64,000 nucleotides of DNA, taken from the NCBI GenBank assembly GCA_037044905.1, contig JBAOKB010000102.1, positions 1-64,000 of the forward strand, read 5' to 3'. This stretch comes from Hortaea werneckii. Taxonomy: Eukaryota > Ascomycota > Dothideomycetes > Mycosphaerellales > Teratosphaeriaceae. Shown here piece after piece: positions 19,406-31,167 of this stretch (within the stretch, counting starts at the first letter, position 1; each line of letters starts with the position of its first letter). The notes under the pieces are model-generated. The model was not told the origin of the DNA and made no database searches. It worked only from the letters and a program-made list of their open reading frames with translations. Position numbers and translations under genes: made by a program.

Positions 19406-21189
19406 AGCGCGGAGCGAAGTGGCGCAAGGAAAGAAGGGCAGAGAAGAAAAAGAGTTCAACGTCTCGCAGAAATGAAGGGAAGGGATAGATAGATAGGGAA
19501 GCCAGCCGTATTATTAGCCCTCGCACGGTAGCAATCGCTTGTTAAGCGACGTTAAACAACACTGATCCCCATGGGGGTTTTAGTCCGGATGACCTACAGG
19601 CTCCTGGACGCTGTTGTTCGCGTGGTTTAAGCCTGACAAGATGCAACCGCTATGGTCAAGATTTGACCATCTCAACCCTTTCCATAGGCGGCGAGACGTC
19701 GGAGAAAGGAATGGAATTGCTGGACCCTGATTCATTGGATTGGCTGTTCCAAATCGCTTACCTCGTGCTAGTCGACTCCTTTACCGTTCCCGTGGTGAGG
19801 CCGAGGCAGACTCATTTCACATGCGTCGGTCGACGATCGCGTATTTCGGAGATGATGCTGTTGTTGGAACGCAGCGGGACGTGATCTGCATGCGGGGATG
19901 CAAATAACGAGGTCCAACAACAACTGTGGACTCGTATCTAGCCCTCGTTGCTTCTCTTGACGTCAGCCGTGCTGCCATTCGCAAAATATGTAGGTCATGT
20001 GGGATTATGGGATCAGACGCCACACCTGTTGCATTCGACGGCGAATTCCATGGGCGCAGCGACACTACCACCATTAGAGGAAAAGAGAATGGAGATTTTG
20101 GCTTGTCATGGGAAAGACGCACAGACGGTATCGACAGCCACCACGTTCGGCGTCGCCCGAAGCTCGACCCAGTTCATCTTGGCAGGGGCCAGGACGTAAA
20201 TCCCACCGCCGCCTTATCTACGGACAGGCACAGTGAAACCATCAAACAATTGCCGACCTCTGTGGTGAACGTGGGATCTCCATGTTAGAGCTGCGCTATC
20301 ATGAGGTGCGGCGATCTGCTATACACAAGCGCAATGCCGAAACATTAGTCTCCAGGACATGACGCTATGACCTGATCCAGTCTCGACCCAACTCCCATTC
20401 CTACTCTGATACTAGGAGGTACACGTGCGTGCGGCATAGGATCACGACTAGCATTGCATGTGTATTTCAGGGCGGTTCATGACCTCGAACCAATCGACAA
20501 AGCTGATACGGCCCTTGCAATCTCACATGACGTTCGCCCAATCCTGCGGGAGCGCTACTGTGTCAAGATTCGCAGACCGAGCCTCATCCTCCATCGGACC
20601 TCATGGGCACATCAACACAAAATGCTGGTAACGTGTAACCTTGCTTTGATGAATGATCGAAGCACATTAACAGTGGTAATGGAAGAACAAGTCGATAGAC
20701 CGTCTCATTGCCAAGCTCGTCGACACGACGTACATAGGACGGCTACCTTGGTTTTCGCAAAGAGCGTGTTAATAGGAGACAGGGTGGCTCTTATTGTCCT
20801 TGCTTGAGTAGCTAAATACACCAGCATGTCGCAAAAGGCCAAGTTCTTGACATATCCGAGCTGCAGCATGCTCGCTCAAAGCCTGTTGGGTTCGCAAGTA
20901 GAGGATGCAAGCGCTCCTCGCGAGTCTCCAGCGGCTGTGTCGAGGATTGATTGGACTCGCTTGTTGGCAAGCTGGCAATTCTATCAATCAGCGTGTCCAA
21001 GTAACGCCCTCTTAAAAGTAAGCAGCGGGCACCCACACAAGCGCCCCGGGTCCGGTGAAGCATGAGAATGCTTCAAACCCTAAACAAAATGTGGTACATG
21101 AGCCCCTTATTCATTCCTCTCACCGATCACGGTGGCCCTTCGTATACTCTACTCGACGTCCTATTCGATCTCCCATCCGCTTTCTCGGT
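19406..21189. other. Gene-poor stretch
   Basis: About 1.8 kb with only short frames on both strands (longest about 120 codons at 19926-20288). I recognise no family in any of them. There may be decayed gene fragments. Confidence 0.45.
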
Positions 21190-21800
21190 ATGCCTTCCGA
21201 CAAAGAACGCATTTACGTCGCATTGTACGCACGAGGCGGGGCGCCCAAAATGCCGGAACTTGAAGATAAGTGCGTAAACGTAGGGTTTTCAAATGCTCGG
21301 GTTCTCAGAAAATCATCTTTAGGTATCACTGGAGTATTATAGTCGGCCCAAAAGTGAAGACGCCAGGATCGAAAGGAACCATGTTCCATGCTATGGAGAA
21401 GATAGCATTGGTGGACGGAAAGGCGCAATCCTCTTAGGAGTTTCAGGAACCAATCACATCCATGGAAGCTACCGGGATGATATTAGTCTGCATTCGTGTT
21501 GGAAAAGTCGCAAGTATGGAGCGACTGAGCTCGGTGTTGAGATCAACCAAGATTAAGGCGACAGAGCCCGGCTGGAACTGCGTAGCGTGGGTGAAAGAAG
21601 CGCTTGAAGGCCTGAAGGATGACGGGAAGGCCCTAGGCACTTCAAAGATTGACTGGGTCTCCATCCGAGATACCGCATTGCGTTACGTAGAGCAAAAGAA
21701 GTTGCGGCACCGCTTCGACGGCACAGCCAACTCCGGAGAGTTCAACCCTTTGAAAGTTGCGACATGGGACTGTCTCGAGGGGAAAGAAGTCGTTGCATAG
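21190..21800 (+). pseudogene. Small conserved fungal protein gene broken by one TAG
   Basis: Exon 1 (21190-21269, ATG within GGTATGCC) and exon 2 (21323-21800) join in frame across a 53-bp intron with donor GTGCGT and acceptor TTTAG. The product resembles a common fungal family of unknown function with a YHW-I-VGPK segment early and a C-x-x-WVK-ALE segment near the end (NCVAWVKEALEGL). A single TAG at 21435-21437 cuts the frame in the middle, between KAQSS and EFQEP. TGG to TAG or CAG to TAG would explain it. Without the stop the protein would be 185 residues. It could also be a tiny unrecognised intron, or a true loss. Confidence 0.6.
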
Positions 21801-21850
21801 GGAAAGACAAGAGCGTGTCTAGTCAGAGTGCTGGGCGGGAGGAGGTTGGC

Positions 21851-22684
21851 TCAAAAGAAGCCAAAGTACTTCCGACGCACCGAATCCATTGCCCGGGCGT
21901 GCGGTAAAGGCTGCAGAAACCTGTCAACTTCTGCCTGCCAAAAGGCATTCTGGGGGTTGGCATTCCCCGCAGTGACATATTCCCAATAGGATGGCAGCCA
22001 ACCTGCAGTCTCCCAGTCAATGATTCCAACAACCCTTTCTCCGTCGTAGAGGATATTGAAACTACTTAGGTCGCCATGCGTGAAGACCGGCTGGGACCAT
22101 GTCTGACGGTAAAATGCAGCTAATTCCCGCAAATCTCCGTAATTTTCGTCTACCACGCTGCCAATGTCTTGATGATCAACTAGAGCTTTGTGAAAGTCGT
22201 CGATATCGCTGAAAGGCCCCCACTCCGACTGGGTTGGAAGTCTGGGGTCAAAGATGGGACCGCCATCGACATTGGCGACGCCCATTCCTTTCGGTGGCTG
22301 CAGCGTTCGGAGTTCTTCGATCATTGGTCTCAACTGCTGGAAGATCCTTTCTCTTGAAGTGTTAGAGATGGAACTCCACTTGTTCCCCACATTCGCTGCC
22401 TTAATTCTCTCCATGACAATGTAGACCCGGCCTTTTCGCTCAAACGCCTGGTACACTTTGGGGACCGGAATGGAGGTATTACTCCTCACAAATTCCATGG
22501 CGTGCGCTTCAGACAAATTGGTTTCGTGGGTCGATTTGATGCAAACCGAGCAGAACGATGGTAGCATGAGAACACCGCCTTCCCAGCGACAGACGCCTCT
22601 GAGGTATTTACTGGTCATCGCTCGATAAACAAGCACGACGGCGAAATTCTTCCAGCGGGATTTCTTGGCATTGTGGTGGTCCAT
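21851..22684 (-). CDS. Phosphotransferase (APH-fold) family protein
   Basis: 277 residues. The catalytic loop of the APH/choline-kinase-like fold is clear: THGDLSSFNIL (about residues 198-208) with catalytic Asp and Asn, then GIIDWETAGWLPSYWEY with the metal-binding Asp. Upstream is the family text TSIPVPKVYQAF and VMERIKA. This large fungal family phosphorylates small molecules, but most members have no known substrate, and resistance activity should not be assumed. The N-terminal 55 residues fit the family poorly, so the true start may use an upstream exon, or the annotated start may lie in an intron. Confidence 0.8.
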   Translation of the reverse strand: MDHHNAKKSRWKNFAVVLVYRAMTSKYLRGVCRWEGGVLMLPSFCSVCIKSTHETNLSEAHAMEFVRSNTSIPVPKVYQAFERKGRVYIVMERIKAANVGNKWSSISNTSRERIFQQLRPMIEELRTLQPPKGMGVANVDGGPIFDPRLPTQSEWGPFSDIDDFHKALVDHQDIGSVVDENYGDLRELAAFYRQTWSQPVFTHGDLSSFNILYDGERVVGIIDWETAGWLPSYWEYVTAGNANPQNAFWQAEVDRFLQPLPHARAMDSVRRKYFGFF

Positions 22685-23432
22685 CGCCGCGCACCATATA
22701 GAAGACAGACCGGGTGGCGAATGTCATCCCGAAGTTCAATGATGGTTGACGGTGAATGAGTGTGATGTTTACAACCAACGGAGCGCTCGCGTGCTGAGGG
22801 CGCTTTCGCGGGTCCAAGCTCGGCAGAAAATCACGTGACGTATTTAAAATGCCATAAAAAATTGGTAACAGAGTCTGGTTGACTAGGAACTAACTAATGA
22901 TAACGTTGCATACTAGAAAGTTGTCCCTAACACTTAATCAAACTGGACCTACAATTGCTTTTGTTAAGAAGCATGATTTTATTTCAGACTTTCATCCCCA
23001 TCCACAACCCTTATTCCTCGCTTACCTTCTGCAGACCCAGAACGACGGCCGCGAGAGCATACGATCGTATTTGCCTCCCCTCGGATGAATGTCTAGAGCA
23101 TGCAGATTCGTTCTCCGAGCAGGGAACTTGGTCCTTCGAACAGGGGTGCTAAAAGATGAGCGCCGATATTGCCGTAAATCTGATGATGACAAAGGAAATA
23201 ACTAGTACCTTGGAAGGGAAGTGTGAAAAGCCAAATGATAGTTCGGCATTGTCAAAAGTGTCAAGGCAAGGAAAATCCCCGACCACGACTAATAACTTGC
23301 TACATTGACCAGGCGTGTCAACCGTCTGTCGACGTCTCGCCTTAACCCTGACCCATCCACAGGTGAACGACGGAAGTCCGTCACATATGGTCGAGGCGGA
23401 GGTACATCCACGGAACCATCCCATAGCGCACT
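22685..23432. other. Intergenic
   Basis: No supported gene. Holds the promoter of the APH-type gene and the 3' flank of NOT2. Confidence 0.5.
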
Positions 23433-25549
23433 CTAAGCGCCCGCCCCAATCTGACCTGCCGGCGCACTGAGGCCAGGGGCGGGCGTCGTCACTCCACTGA
23501 CCTGCCCTGGACCTGGCAGCCCTGGTGCGGGTGCCGTGACGCCCGTTCCATTGCTCATCGCGCCTCCGCCGTAGGCAGCGCCTGCTCGGCCCTCCAACTC
23601 CCCATAGTCTAGCACGAACTCCTTTCTTTCCCGTCTCCATTCCAAAGCATTGAAGAACACGTAGGCACCCTTCTCTTGACCCGGCCCAAGGCGGACAGGC
23701 GGTGCGGCCACGGGAATGCTTTGCGCAAAATCGTGCAGCGGCAGACTTGAGCTTCCACTCGCTGCGCCTGCTGCGCCGCCCGCACCGCCTAGATTGTGTG
23801 TAGCTGGATTATCCTTCTGCAGCCACTGTCTGAGAAGCTTGTGGTACCGCCAATCTCTGCCCGTCAACTCGATCGAAGCAAGCTCTTGCAGCGTACTTCT
23901 TGGGTGAAGATAGAAAATAGCAAACAAGGTCTCGTCACTGAAGCCTCCCATTCGGCCTTCAAGATTTGGGACGTTGGTAACGACGTAAGCAGGCGGGAGG
24001 GAGAATTCAGGGACGACATTACGCTCGGTATAGTCAAAGCTATTTGTCCCCGCCGCTGCTGATGGGAAGGCAGAAAAGGTGGGATACAATGGCTCAGGGG
24101 AATCGAGGTCCAGACCGAGAAGGCTGAGATCCTGGCCGAGGAAGAGAGCGTTGCGCATCGTGGATGGGAGAGTGGCGTCGATCTGCGAAGTCTGGCCGAT
24201 CTCATACAATCGCCTTGCTTCGAAAGCGGCTGCTAAGCCGGCAAGCCCATACTTTTCGTCGTCCGTCATGTCTGCATAACGCTTCACCGCAGTCGCTGGA
24301 GGTTGAGAGGCAGTGTTCTGTTGTGGGAGCTGCGGAGTTGACTGGGGAAGTTGCGGCGGTCCTATCGGTGTCTGTTGTTGCGATTGCGGTGCCTGGAAGG
24401 CGGCATTCGAAGCTTCTCGGATAGGCAACTGGGTCTGCTGAGCGGTCGATGGCTGGGATGCGCCTGGCGATGTGACTGCGCTGGCGAGGTTGGAAGTGTC
24501 GCCATTTAATTGTCCTGGCCCTGATAGAGGTGGGAATTCGTCACCGCCACCGCCACTTCTCGCGTCCTGCTCCGTGGGCTGTTGTGATCGTCCAGCATCG
24601 AGGCCTTGGTCTAGACTTTGCTGTGATGGCGCTGCTGAAGGAGCTCGTTGCTGGTGCTGCGCTGCTTGCTGAGCTGCGGCCTGTTGCTGTTGCTGCTGTT
24701 GCTGCTGTTGCTGCTGCTGTTGATGTTGGGCGGAGGTTTGTCGTATGGATGCGCTATTCCAGCTTGCGGCGGCGGAGGGTGCTGCTTGTCGCGGGCCTCC
24801 AGAGAGGGTTGGAAAGTCACTAATTGATCGTACGTTAGCCAGCATGTCCGAAATTATGCGACGTCCAGCAAGGAATTCAATCGGATTGATGTGTCGGCGT
24901 GAGGTAAACGGAGCCTCCACCATTTTGATCCAGTGGCAATCGCAAGCTCACTCCTCAAAGAAGCAAGCACGTTCGTGTCACGTGCAGCGGCTGCTTTCCT
25001 TCACCAGGAGAGGGGTGCAAGGTGCTCACCTCATATCGAGACCGTTCTGTCCGCCGCCACCCATGACCTGCGCAAAGCCACTCAGCTGACCCGGTCTGCC
25101 CATTCCAGCGCCGCCACCACCGGCTTGCCCGACTCCTCCAAATCCTGTCCCACCGCCTACGCCGCTCCACCCGCCCAGCGCTGTCGCATTGCCCATGCCG
25201 CCCTTGTTGGCATTCTGCAGGCGGGGGCCGGTAGCAGGCCCTTGTCGCTGTTGTTGCTGAGTTGGGTAGGAGTTCATGTTCATCGATCGGAGGGGGTTGT
25301 TGTTGGGATTTCCAGCGCCTGGAGGAGGAAGGGTGGGGTTAGTGTACAGTTTCAGCGAGCCATCGTCTGACCAGATGGAAGAGGAGAAGCGCTGCCAGTG
25401 TTTGCTTCGCCTGCGAGCGTGTCGGCGGGGCGCCATGCCGTTCCACCGCTCAGCGTCTTTTGGTTGCCCAAGGCATACACGGGACATAACACATTGGGCC
25501 TGATTGAGGAGAAGGGAATGTGGAGATGGTGCCTACCTGAACGGTTCAT
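23433..25549 (-). CDS. NOT2: CCR4-NOT complex subunit NOT2
   Basis: The C-terminal NOT2/NOT3/NOT5 domain is clear: SDETLFAIFYLHPRSTLQE, then DWRYHKLLRQWLQKD and EWRRERKEFVLDYGELEGR. It is part of the CCR4-NOT deadenylase scaffold, acting in mRNA decay and transcription. The exon order is 25549-25537 (MNRS), 25456-25030, 24819-23433, giving 608 residues in frame. The splice joining NGLDM to SDFPTLSGGP (210-bp intron, 24820-25029) is firm because it rebuilds the conserved DFPTL motif. The second exon's first part is less certain and may contain another intron. A polyglutamine tract (24674-24724) and long Q/A/P-rich linkers separate the two conserved parts. Confidence 0.92.
24674..24724 (-). repeat. 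CAG-type microsatellite coding polyglutamine
   Basis: A run of mainly TGC/TGT units on the plus strand encodes about 15 consecutive Gln in NOT2. It is likely length-variable. Confidence 0.8.
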
Positions 25550-26163
25550 CTTGCCTCCCAACCGCGACTTCCTCTTCCGCCGAGAGCTCGATAAAGCAGG
25601 TGCACTTGACCAGGCATGCGCCGCCCTGTCGCCGGGTCGGGTTGCGCCTTCTCCGTGGGGCCGTCTTCAACCACGACGGGAGATGGGAGGTGCGACTGGC
25701 GGGGTGCGGTCACCGGTAGGGTCCAGGTGTTGTTAGAGGCGCAATGTACTGTGCGTAAGTATGGTACCAGGTACAGTCTTGCACTCCACGTCCGATGCCT
25801 GAGCCCGCGAAGCTGCAGGTGTCGGAGGTGAAGCTGACACCTCTCCGGGGCAGCCTTGGCGCATTCGGCCCGGGAGCAGATCTGACGGCTCGCGCCGGGC
25901 TCCGGGAATCTGCAAGCGACTCTGACGTCGGCGACCAAGGCACGTGACGGGGAGATTTCTCCCATGCGAATAAACCATGGCAGTGACAGAGAAGCACGAC
26001 TTGCCCTACAACGCGCCGATGTACACTTGAACAATATACATAAACACTGCAAGCGCTCGAACGCAAGCAAAAGCTGACCAGTCCACCCATCCACTCCATC
26101 GTCCCTTCCACCTCATCCCCATCCCCACCCCCACCCCCACCGTCGACCAAACAATGCAATCCA
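25550..26163. other. Intergenic, NOT2 promoter
   Basis: No supported gene. Contains a short pyrimidine/C-rich run near 26108-26144. Confidence 0.5.
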
Positions 26164-26763
26164 TTAAGCAGATCCACCCTGTGCCTCCTTCTCTTCCATC
26201 TTCCTCCGTGCCGCGAGCACCATCTCCTCCCTTCTCCGCTTCAACCCTTCCGCTCGCGCATTCTTATCACTGCTCCACCCCGCACCCTTTTGCGCCTGCT
26301 GCTGCTGCTCCTCGCTCGGCACAGCCTCCTTCCCCTTCCCGCCTACTCTCCCTTGCAAGTTGTACCTCGTGATTAGATCCTGCTGGTTCGGTCCCGTTGC
26401 GGGCTTATTCTGCGCACTCACGCCCACCGCCGGCGCTTGCTGAGAAGCGCTAGGGAGATTTTGCGGCTGGAAGCTCGGCGGTGGGCTATCCAATGATCTC
26501 CCCGCTAGCACCCTCTCGATCGTCGCCTGCACGTTCTGTCCGTTGCGCTGTAAGTCCCATGCGATAGTCCGTCGGTCGAGCTGCGGGAACATGGCGGCGA
26601 CCTGTTCCACTTTGGCGACATCGACCGGTCTCGCCCGCTGGGGCCGGGATTCTGAAGCGGACTCATTGGGTTTCGAGAGGTACCAGCGGATCGCAAGGAA
26701 GCCGACGACGGCTACGGCGAGGATCTGGGGGATGTTGACTGTCGAGTGGCCGGCGTCTGCCAT
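26164..26763 (-). CDS. CUE1: CUE-domain ER protein (Cue1-like)
   Basis: 199 residues, single exon. An N-terminal transmembrane helix (ILAVAVVGFLAIRWYL, about residues 14-29) is followed by a CUE domain (VEQVAAMFPQLDRRTIAWDLQ, about residues 52-90, with the MFP motif that contacts ubiquitin), then a Gln/Pro-rich linker and a basic, charged C-terminal helix. This layout fits yeast Cue1, the ER anchor and activator of the E2 enzyme Ubc7 in ER-associated degradation. The C-terminal charged helix would be the Ubc7-binding region. Start at ATG 26763, which gives the expected short lumenal N-terminus. Confidence 0.88.
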   Translation of the reverse strand: MADAGHSTVNIPQILAVAVVGFLAIRWYLSKPNESASESRPQRARPVDVAKVEQVAAMFPQLDRRTIAWDLQRNGQNVQATIERVLAGRSLDSPPPSFQPQNLPSASQQAPAVGVSAQNKPATGPNQQDLITRYNLQGRVGGKGKEAVPSEEQQQQAQKGAGWSSDKNARAEGLKRRREEMVLAARRKMEEKEAQGGSA

Positions 26764-27606
26764 GGTCCGTGGGGAGGTTGAATGAATGGTCTCGTGCGTG
26801 GACAGAGGTTCGGCTGCCTTGGATGCGGTGCGAATAGGAGAAGTCGGGCGGTGATTGCGACGTATCGCTAGGATTCGGACGGTAGATTTGCAAGCCTGCT
26901 CGACGAAGAGAGGAAGGATAAGAGTGTAGGGTGAACCTTTGTTGGTCGTTCGGCGTCCTTCGAACTTCGAACAATCACGCTTTAGTCATGCGGGCCCATC
27001 GGTGTTTCGCGCTATCTCCGGGCCGAGGTGATCAAGCTCAGATGTAGGGCAAAGGCACCTGCATTCCTCTCATAATTCTTTGCGAATGGCAATGCCATCA
27101 AATATTGAATGGGAAATCGCCTGCACTCACTTCAAATATTCGTGGCTAGGCATTGGCGCCACGTAATGAATGAAGCCCGACAGGCGCATGCATAGATGCG
27201 GCTAATTGACACGGTTGCCAGAATGCCAATCTGGCTTTGCCCAACGACATGCTTGCAATAATGTATCTTGACGTCTTGTACATCGGCCTTGCTACTGATC
27301 TCATTGATCATATCCGTAGCCTACGGTCATCTGAGACACCAAATGGAATTCTGCACAACGATTCCATTGAGGCAATATCGAGACAGCTGAGAGAGACCTT
27401 TCAACAACAACACGTGACAATTCATTTTGCACAACGTGTACAGGCAAGCCAATGACACATGAACAAAGGCGGCTTCCATTGTGGGGAGCCCGCGGCTCCG
27501 CCCTTGAAAGACATGATGAAGCACCAACTCAGGCATCTTGGTCAATTCTGACATTTCATACCCTGATACCTATTTCATCGCTAACCAACACAAGCCGTAA
27601 ACCATC
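26764..27606. other. Intergenic
   Basis: No supported gene; includes the CUE1 promoter and the 3' flank of the RpiB-type gene. Confidence 0.5.
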
Positions 27607-28095
27607 CTATGCAAAGTTCTTCTTCTCGTACTCCATAATAGCATCCACCTTGGCAGCACTTGCGCTCTTAGGGTCGAACTTGTAGCCGATCCACTCCTTC
27701 GCCAGACGTCTCGCGAGCTCGAGTCCGATGACACGCTCACCCATACACAGCACCTGCGCGTCATTGCTCATGATGGAACGTTCGACGCTGAAGCTGTCGT
27801 GGGCGGTCACGGCGCGGACGCCGGGGACCTTGTTGGCGGAGATGGCGACGCCGAGGCCAGTGCCGCAGATGAGTAGGGCGCGGTCGGCGTCGCCCTTCGC
27901 GACCATCTTGGCGGCTTCGTCGGCCGGGTGGGCGTAGGCGGTCTTGTCGCTCTTCTCGTGCACGCCGACGTCGATGACCTTGGCTACTCGCGGGTCGGCC
28001 TCAAGGTCGGCTTTGATCTGGGATCGGTAGCCGACACCGGCGTCATCGCCGCCCATGGCGATGCGGAGACCGCCTGCTGCACCATTGGCTGCCAT
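27607..28095 (-). CDS. RpiB/LacA/LacB-family sugar-phosphate isomerase
   Basis: 162 residues, single exon. The family signatures are present: GGDDAG near the N-terminus, AYAHPADEAAK, LLICGTGLGVAISANKV (with the catalytic Cys) and VRAVTAHDSFSVERS. RpiB enzymes interconvert ribose-5-P and ribulose-5-P; fungal members may act on other phosphorylated sugars such as tetroses, so the substrate is open. It is cytosolic, with no targeting signal. Its ATG lies only 15 bases after the stop of an 88-codon ORF on the same strand. Confidence 0.9.
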   Translation of the reverse strand: MAANGAAGGLRIAMGGDDAGVGYRSQIKADLEADPRVAKVIDVGVHEKSDKTAYAHPADEAAKMVAKGDADRALLICGTGLGVAISANKVPGVRAVTAHDSFSVERSIMSNDAQVLCMGERVIGLELARRLAKEWIGYKFDPKSASAAKVDAIMEYEKKNFA

Positions 28096-28110
28096 TGTTG
28101 ATGTCGTGGA

Positions 28111-28377
28111 TTAAAGCTGGCTGGTATCGAAACCCTCGGTTGCTTTCGACTGCTGGATCACTTCACCTTCTGTAATGTGAAGCTCGTCCGTCCCGTTGTT
28201 CTCGTACGTCACCGGATTCGAGGTGACAGTGGTACTCTGGTGATGCTGGTGCGGCTGTTCTTCGTCGATACGTTTCGTCCCACCGTTCTTATGATCAACG
28301 ACTTTTTCGTGGAAGGACTTGGAATCAATGTCGAAACTGGAGGAAATCTGGACCTTCCTCTCCGACGGCGGTGACAT
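28111..28377 (-). CDS. Small hydrophilic ORF immediately upstream of the RpiB-type gene
   Basis: An 88-codon frame with ATG in a good context (AAGATGTC) ending TAA 15 bases before the RpiB-type start. The product is hydrophilic, His/Thr/Glu-rich and has no known domain. It is either a second cistron on one mRNA, a long upstream ORF that controls the isomerase, or a gene with its own transcript that overlaps. I do not recognise a family. Confidence 0.5.
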   Translation of the reverse strand: MSPPSERKVQISSSFDIDSKSFHEKVVDHKNGGTKRIDEEQPHQHHQSTTVTSNPVTYENNGTDELHITEGEVIQQSKATEGFDTSQL

Positions 28378-30477
28378 CTTGACGGCTTTGCTCGACAGGG
28401 CAAGTCCTCGTGGCCCAACAGGTCCCCCTCAGTGGCGGCTGAAGTCATCCCGCAGTCAAGGCTGAATTCGGGATTGCCTGGAAGAGTAGGCCGCGTGGGG
28501 TCTGGAGAGCTTGGGGAGAGTAGTGGGACACTTCAGCTGATTCGGCAGACTTGCCCGTTTAACCGCCTTCTTTGCCGGCTCAACAACGATCCACCTTGGA
28601 GTAGAGATGACAACACAGCGTTTCTATATACATAGTATGCATACCACGTGATTTCGGTGTGGTCATCAAAAGACGCAACAGGTCGGATACGTCGACGTGT
28701 CGACGTTCTTAAACTGGCTCACATGGTGTCGTACGTCCTAAATCCCAATCCATAGTTTGAAATACGCAATTAAGAGCGGGTGAAGAGGCAAAATCTGCTT
28801 AGTATTCGTACTCGATCGATTGGAAAAAATCACCTTTGCGTACGCGAGCAGTTTTTAATTCTGCGATAGCCTAGTATTTTCAACGAAACAACAGAACCTA
28901 TCACAACAGCTGCTCAATTGATTTTGCATCCTGTATTGACCAAACACCAACCCTCTAGCACTGCTTGCGTACCCGCTGGACCCTTATGTCATCCAGCATT
29001 GGAATATTTCCATGGCAATCATCCCGCTCACACACTCAGTCCTGTGACTAACTCGAGATAGGAATGCCTGGTGCAATCAATGTCCCCGGCACGTCCTTGT
29101 CTTGCCCATCGATTTTCTTCATTAAGTGAAAGGGCTCTACACGCGAATCCTGTCGAATTGAATGCACTTGTATAGTGAAATTTGGCGCCACAGGACTCTT
29201 CCTAGTTACCTAGACTTTTTTCAACCAACTGGGCAGGTACTTGAGCTGTTTCTTCCACAGATTCAACATAGTACTGTAGATGGCTTCCTGTGGCTTGCGA
29301 ACGTAATATCTGCCTTCAAACAGCTCCATGCATCCCTGTCGGCAGTCGATGTGACCGTGATCTCCGCCGATCTTGTAATGGAAACTGTTGGCGCTTAAGT
29401 GAGTTTCCTACTCTGCAAAGCGTCAACAACGTAGCGACACAGAGCACACATGCCGAAAGAAGCGTTCTAGGTGCCAAGATCCAGCTTGGGAGGAAATCCG
29501 CTATAAAAGTCGTCGAAGATAAGAAAGACATGATAATGATTAAGATGAAGGTAAAGCGGCAGTGAGTGAAGCAGCGTCCAGCGCGGAAGGCAGTACGATA
29601 TGTGCGAGATGGGAATCTTCCGTCATGTATCGAGCGCGATGAGCATCTACGCTTCCGATTGTGAACCAGGTCCAGAATATGCATTCTTAGACACATTAGC
29701 CTGAAGACAGCTGTGTTGACTTACCATGCGGCTGTAAGTTTTGTAAAGATCGCAAAATCTAAGACCTTGTGCCTAGAAACAGCGATTTCGAACCGATTCT
29801 TGAGTGATTGGAGGATGAGACGATTTGAATCAAGGCGTAAGGGCAACGCAAAATTACTCGGTGCATCGGGCCAGGCAATACTGCTTGCGTTTCCCCTGTT
29901 GCTGACAGGTGTGCTGCAGATTGGCATCCAGAAGGGAGGGATCTTGTCTTGAGGGGCAGGGCTGAATGCCCATGATTTTCATTGACGGCGACCAACGTGG
30001 AACTTGGAAACTCGAATTGTGTTCAGAGACAGCAAGGTACATCGACTTCTGGTCGGGCCGCTTGATGGTTTTACGGCTCTTTCTCGCCAGATGCTTTGGG
30101 TGCAGATGACTCAAAGCCATGCAGTAGCGACGGACGTTGACGTACGCAATGGTTTACAGGCACCGGATGATCTGGGGATGATCTGGAGTCGTCATACAGA
30201 TATTTCGCGGATGAAATCGAAAGGAGTTGGGATGGTCAGAGGAGGAGCTGCAAGTTGGAAGCTCAGGGTTGGATGATGTTGCCTCAGGCTTCACTACGTC
30301 AAGCTGGAGCTCCCGTCGGCGGTGCAGTCGGGTTTACGTCGGGCAGCTCGACCACGTCCAGTCGCCAGCTGCTTCACGGGTATCAGGCAAGGCACCTATA
30401 CGCTGTCGCGAGCAGTCGTTGCCGCAGTGGAATAACAGCCGCAATATACACATCCCATTCACAACACCGCTGGCATC
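28378..30477. other. Long intergenic stretch
   Basis: About 2.1 kb with only short frames. I see no conserved coding text in any frame. It may hold noncoding RNA or promoters for the flanking divergent genes. Confidence 0.5.
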
Positions 30478-30947
30478 ATGGCGAACGGGTAAGTCCAATT
30501 TGCCCTGCGCTCCACCAAAGCATTTACTGACCCGCGGATGCGCCGTACAGCTGGAGCCTCATCATCTCCATCATCTTCATCGCCGTCTTCAGCGTGGCAG
30601 CCTGGTTCCTCTCCCCCAAAGGCGACACCCAAACCGTATGGCGATCGACTCTGATATTAAGCGCATGGAGCTGTTGGTTGATGTGGGGTACGTATCTTCC
30701 CCTTCTGGTTCAGGATCGAGGGAGTACAGTAGAAAGGGACGGAACGTGCTCTGGTCCTATGGGCAAACGCAGGCGGCGACACTCCTCTTCAGATGCGGAA
30801 GTCGTCACGGGTATTGGAACATCTCAGCTTACAATGAATACAGCCATCACCTTCTTGGCCCAATGGCACCCCCTCATCGTGCCTGAGCGAGGCGACCTGC
30901 GCCCGGAATATAACAACGGCCCAGTCAAGAGTGGCAGAATGTTTTAA
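30478..30947 (+). CDS. VMA9: V-type proton ATPase subunit e
   Basis: Three exons (30478-30488, 30551-30687, 30844-30947) with introns GTAAGT..CAG and GTACGT..CAG join in frame to 83 residues. The product is a two-helix membrane protein with the family text FLSPKGDTQTVWRSTLILS and WAITFLAQWHPLIVP, matching subunit e of the V-ATPase Vo sector, needed for assembly of the pump in vacuolar and Golgi membranes. The first exon codes only four residues, so automated annotation could easily miss it. Confidence 0.93.
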
Positions 30948-31167
30948 TAAATACCAAGTTGGTAAAATGAGAGCATCGGCATGGAGTTCAGGCGCTAGGC
31001 ATGTATTGTACATCATATGATGGGAGCTGCATCGGTCTTCCTGGGTTCGGCGGGACATGTGCAATGGACTAGATCTGGGATTTTCTGCCGAAGCATCACT
31101 CCTAGCGGGACCATGAAGGTCACGAAACGAGTCTCTTTCGATTCTGTTTGAGAAGTTTTTGCCCTTA

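Noticed and set aside
19926..20288. 120-codon plus-strand frame
   Set aside because: Overlapped by similar-length frames in other registers; nothing recognisable, so not called as a gene.
25546..26094. 182-codon minus-strand frame upstream of NOT2
   Set aside because: Lies in the NOT2 promoter region, Cys/Arg-rich random-looking composition, and overlaps two other frames of equal quality.
30227..30886. 219-codon plus-strand frame across the V-ATPase gene
   Set aside because: Reads through the introns of the subunit e gene in a wrong frame.
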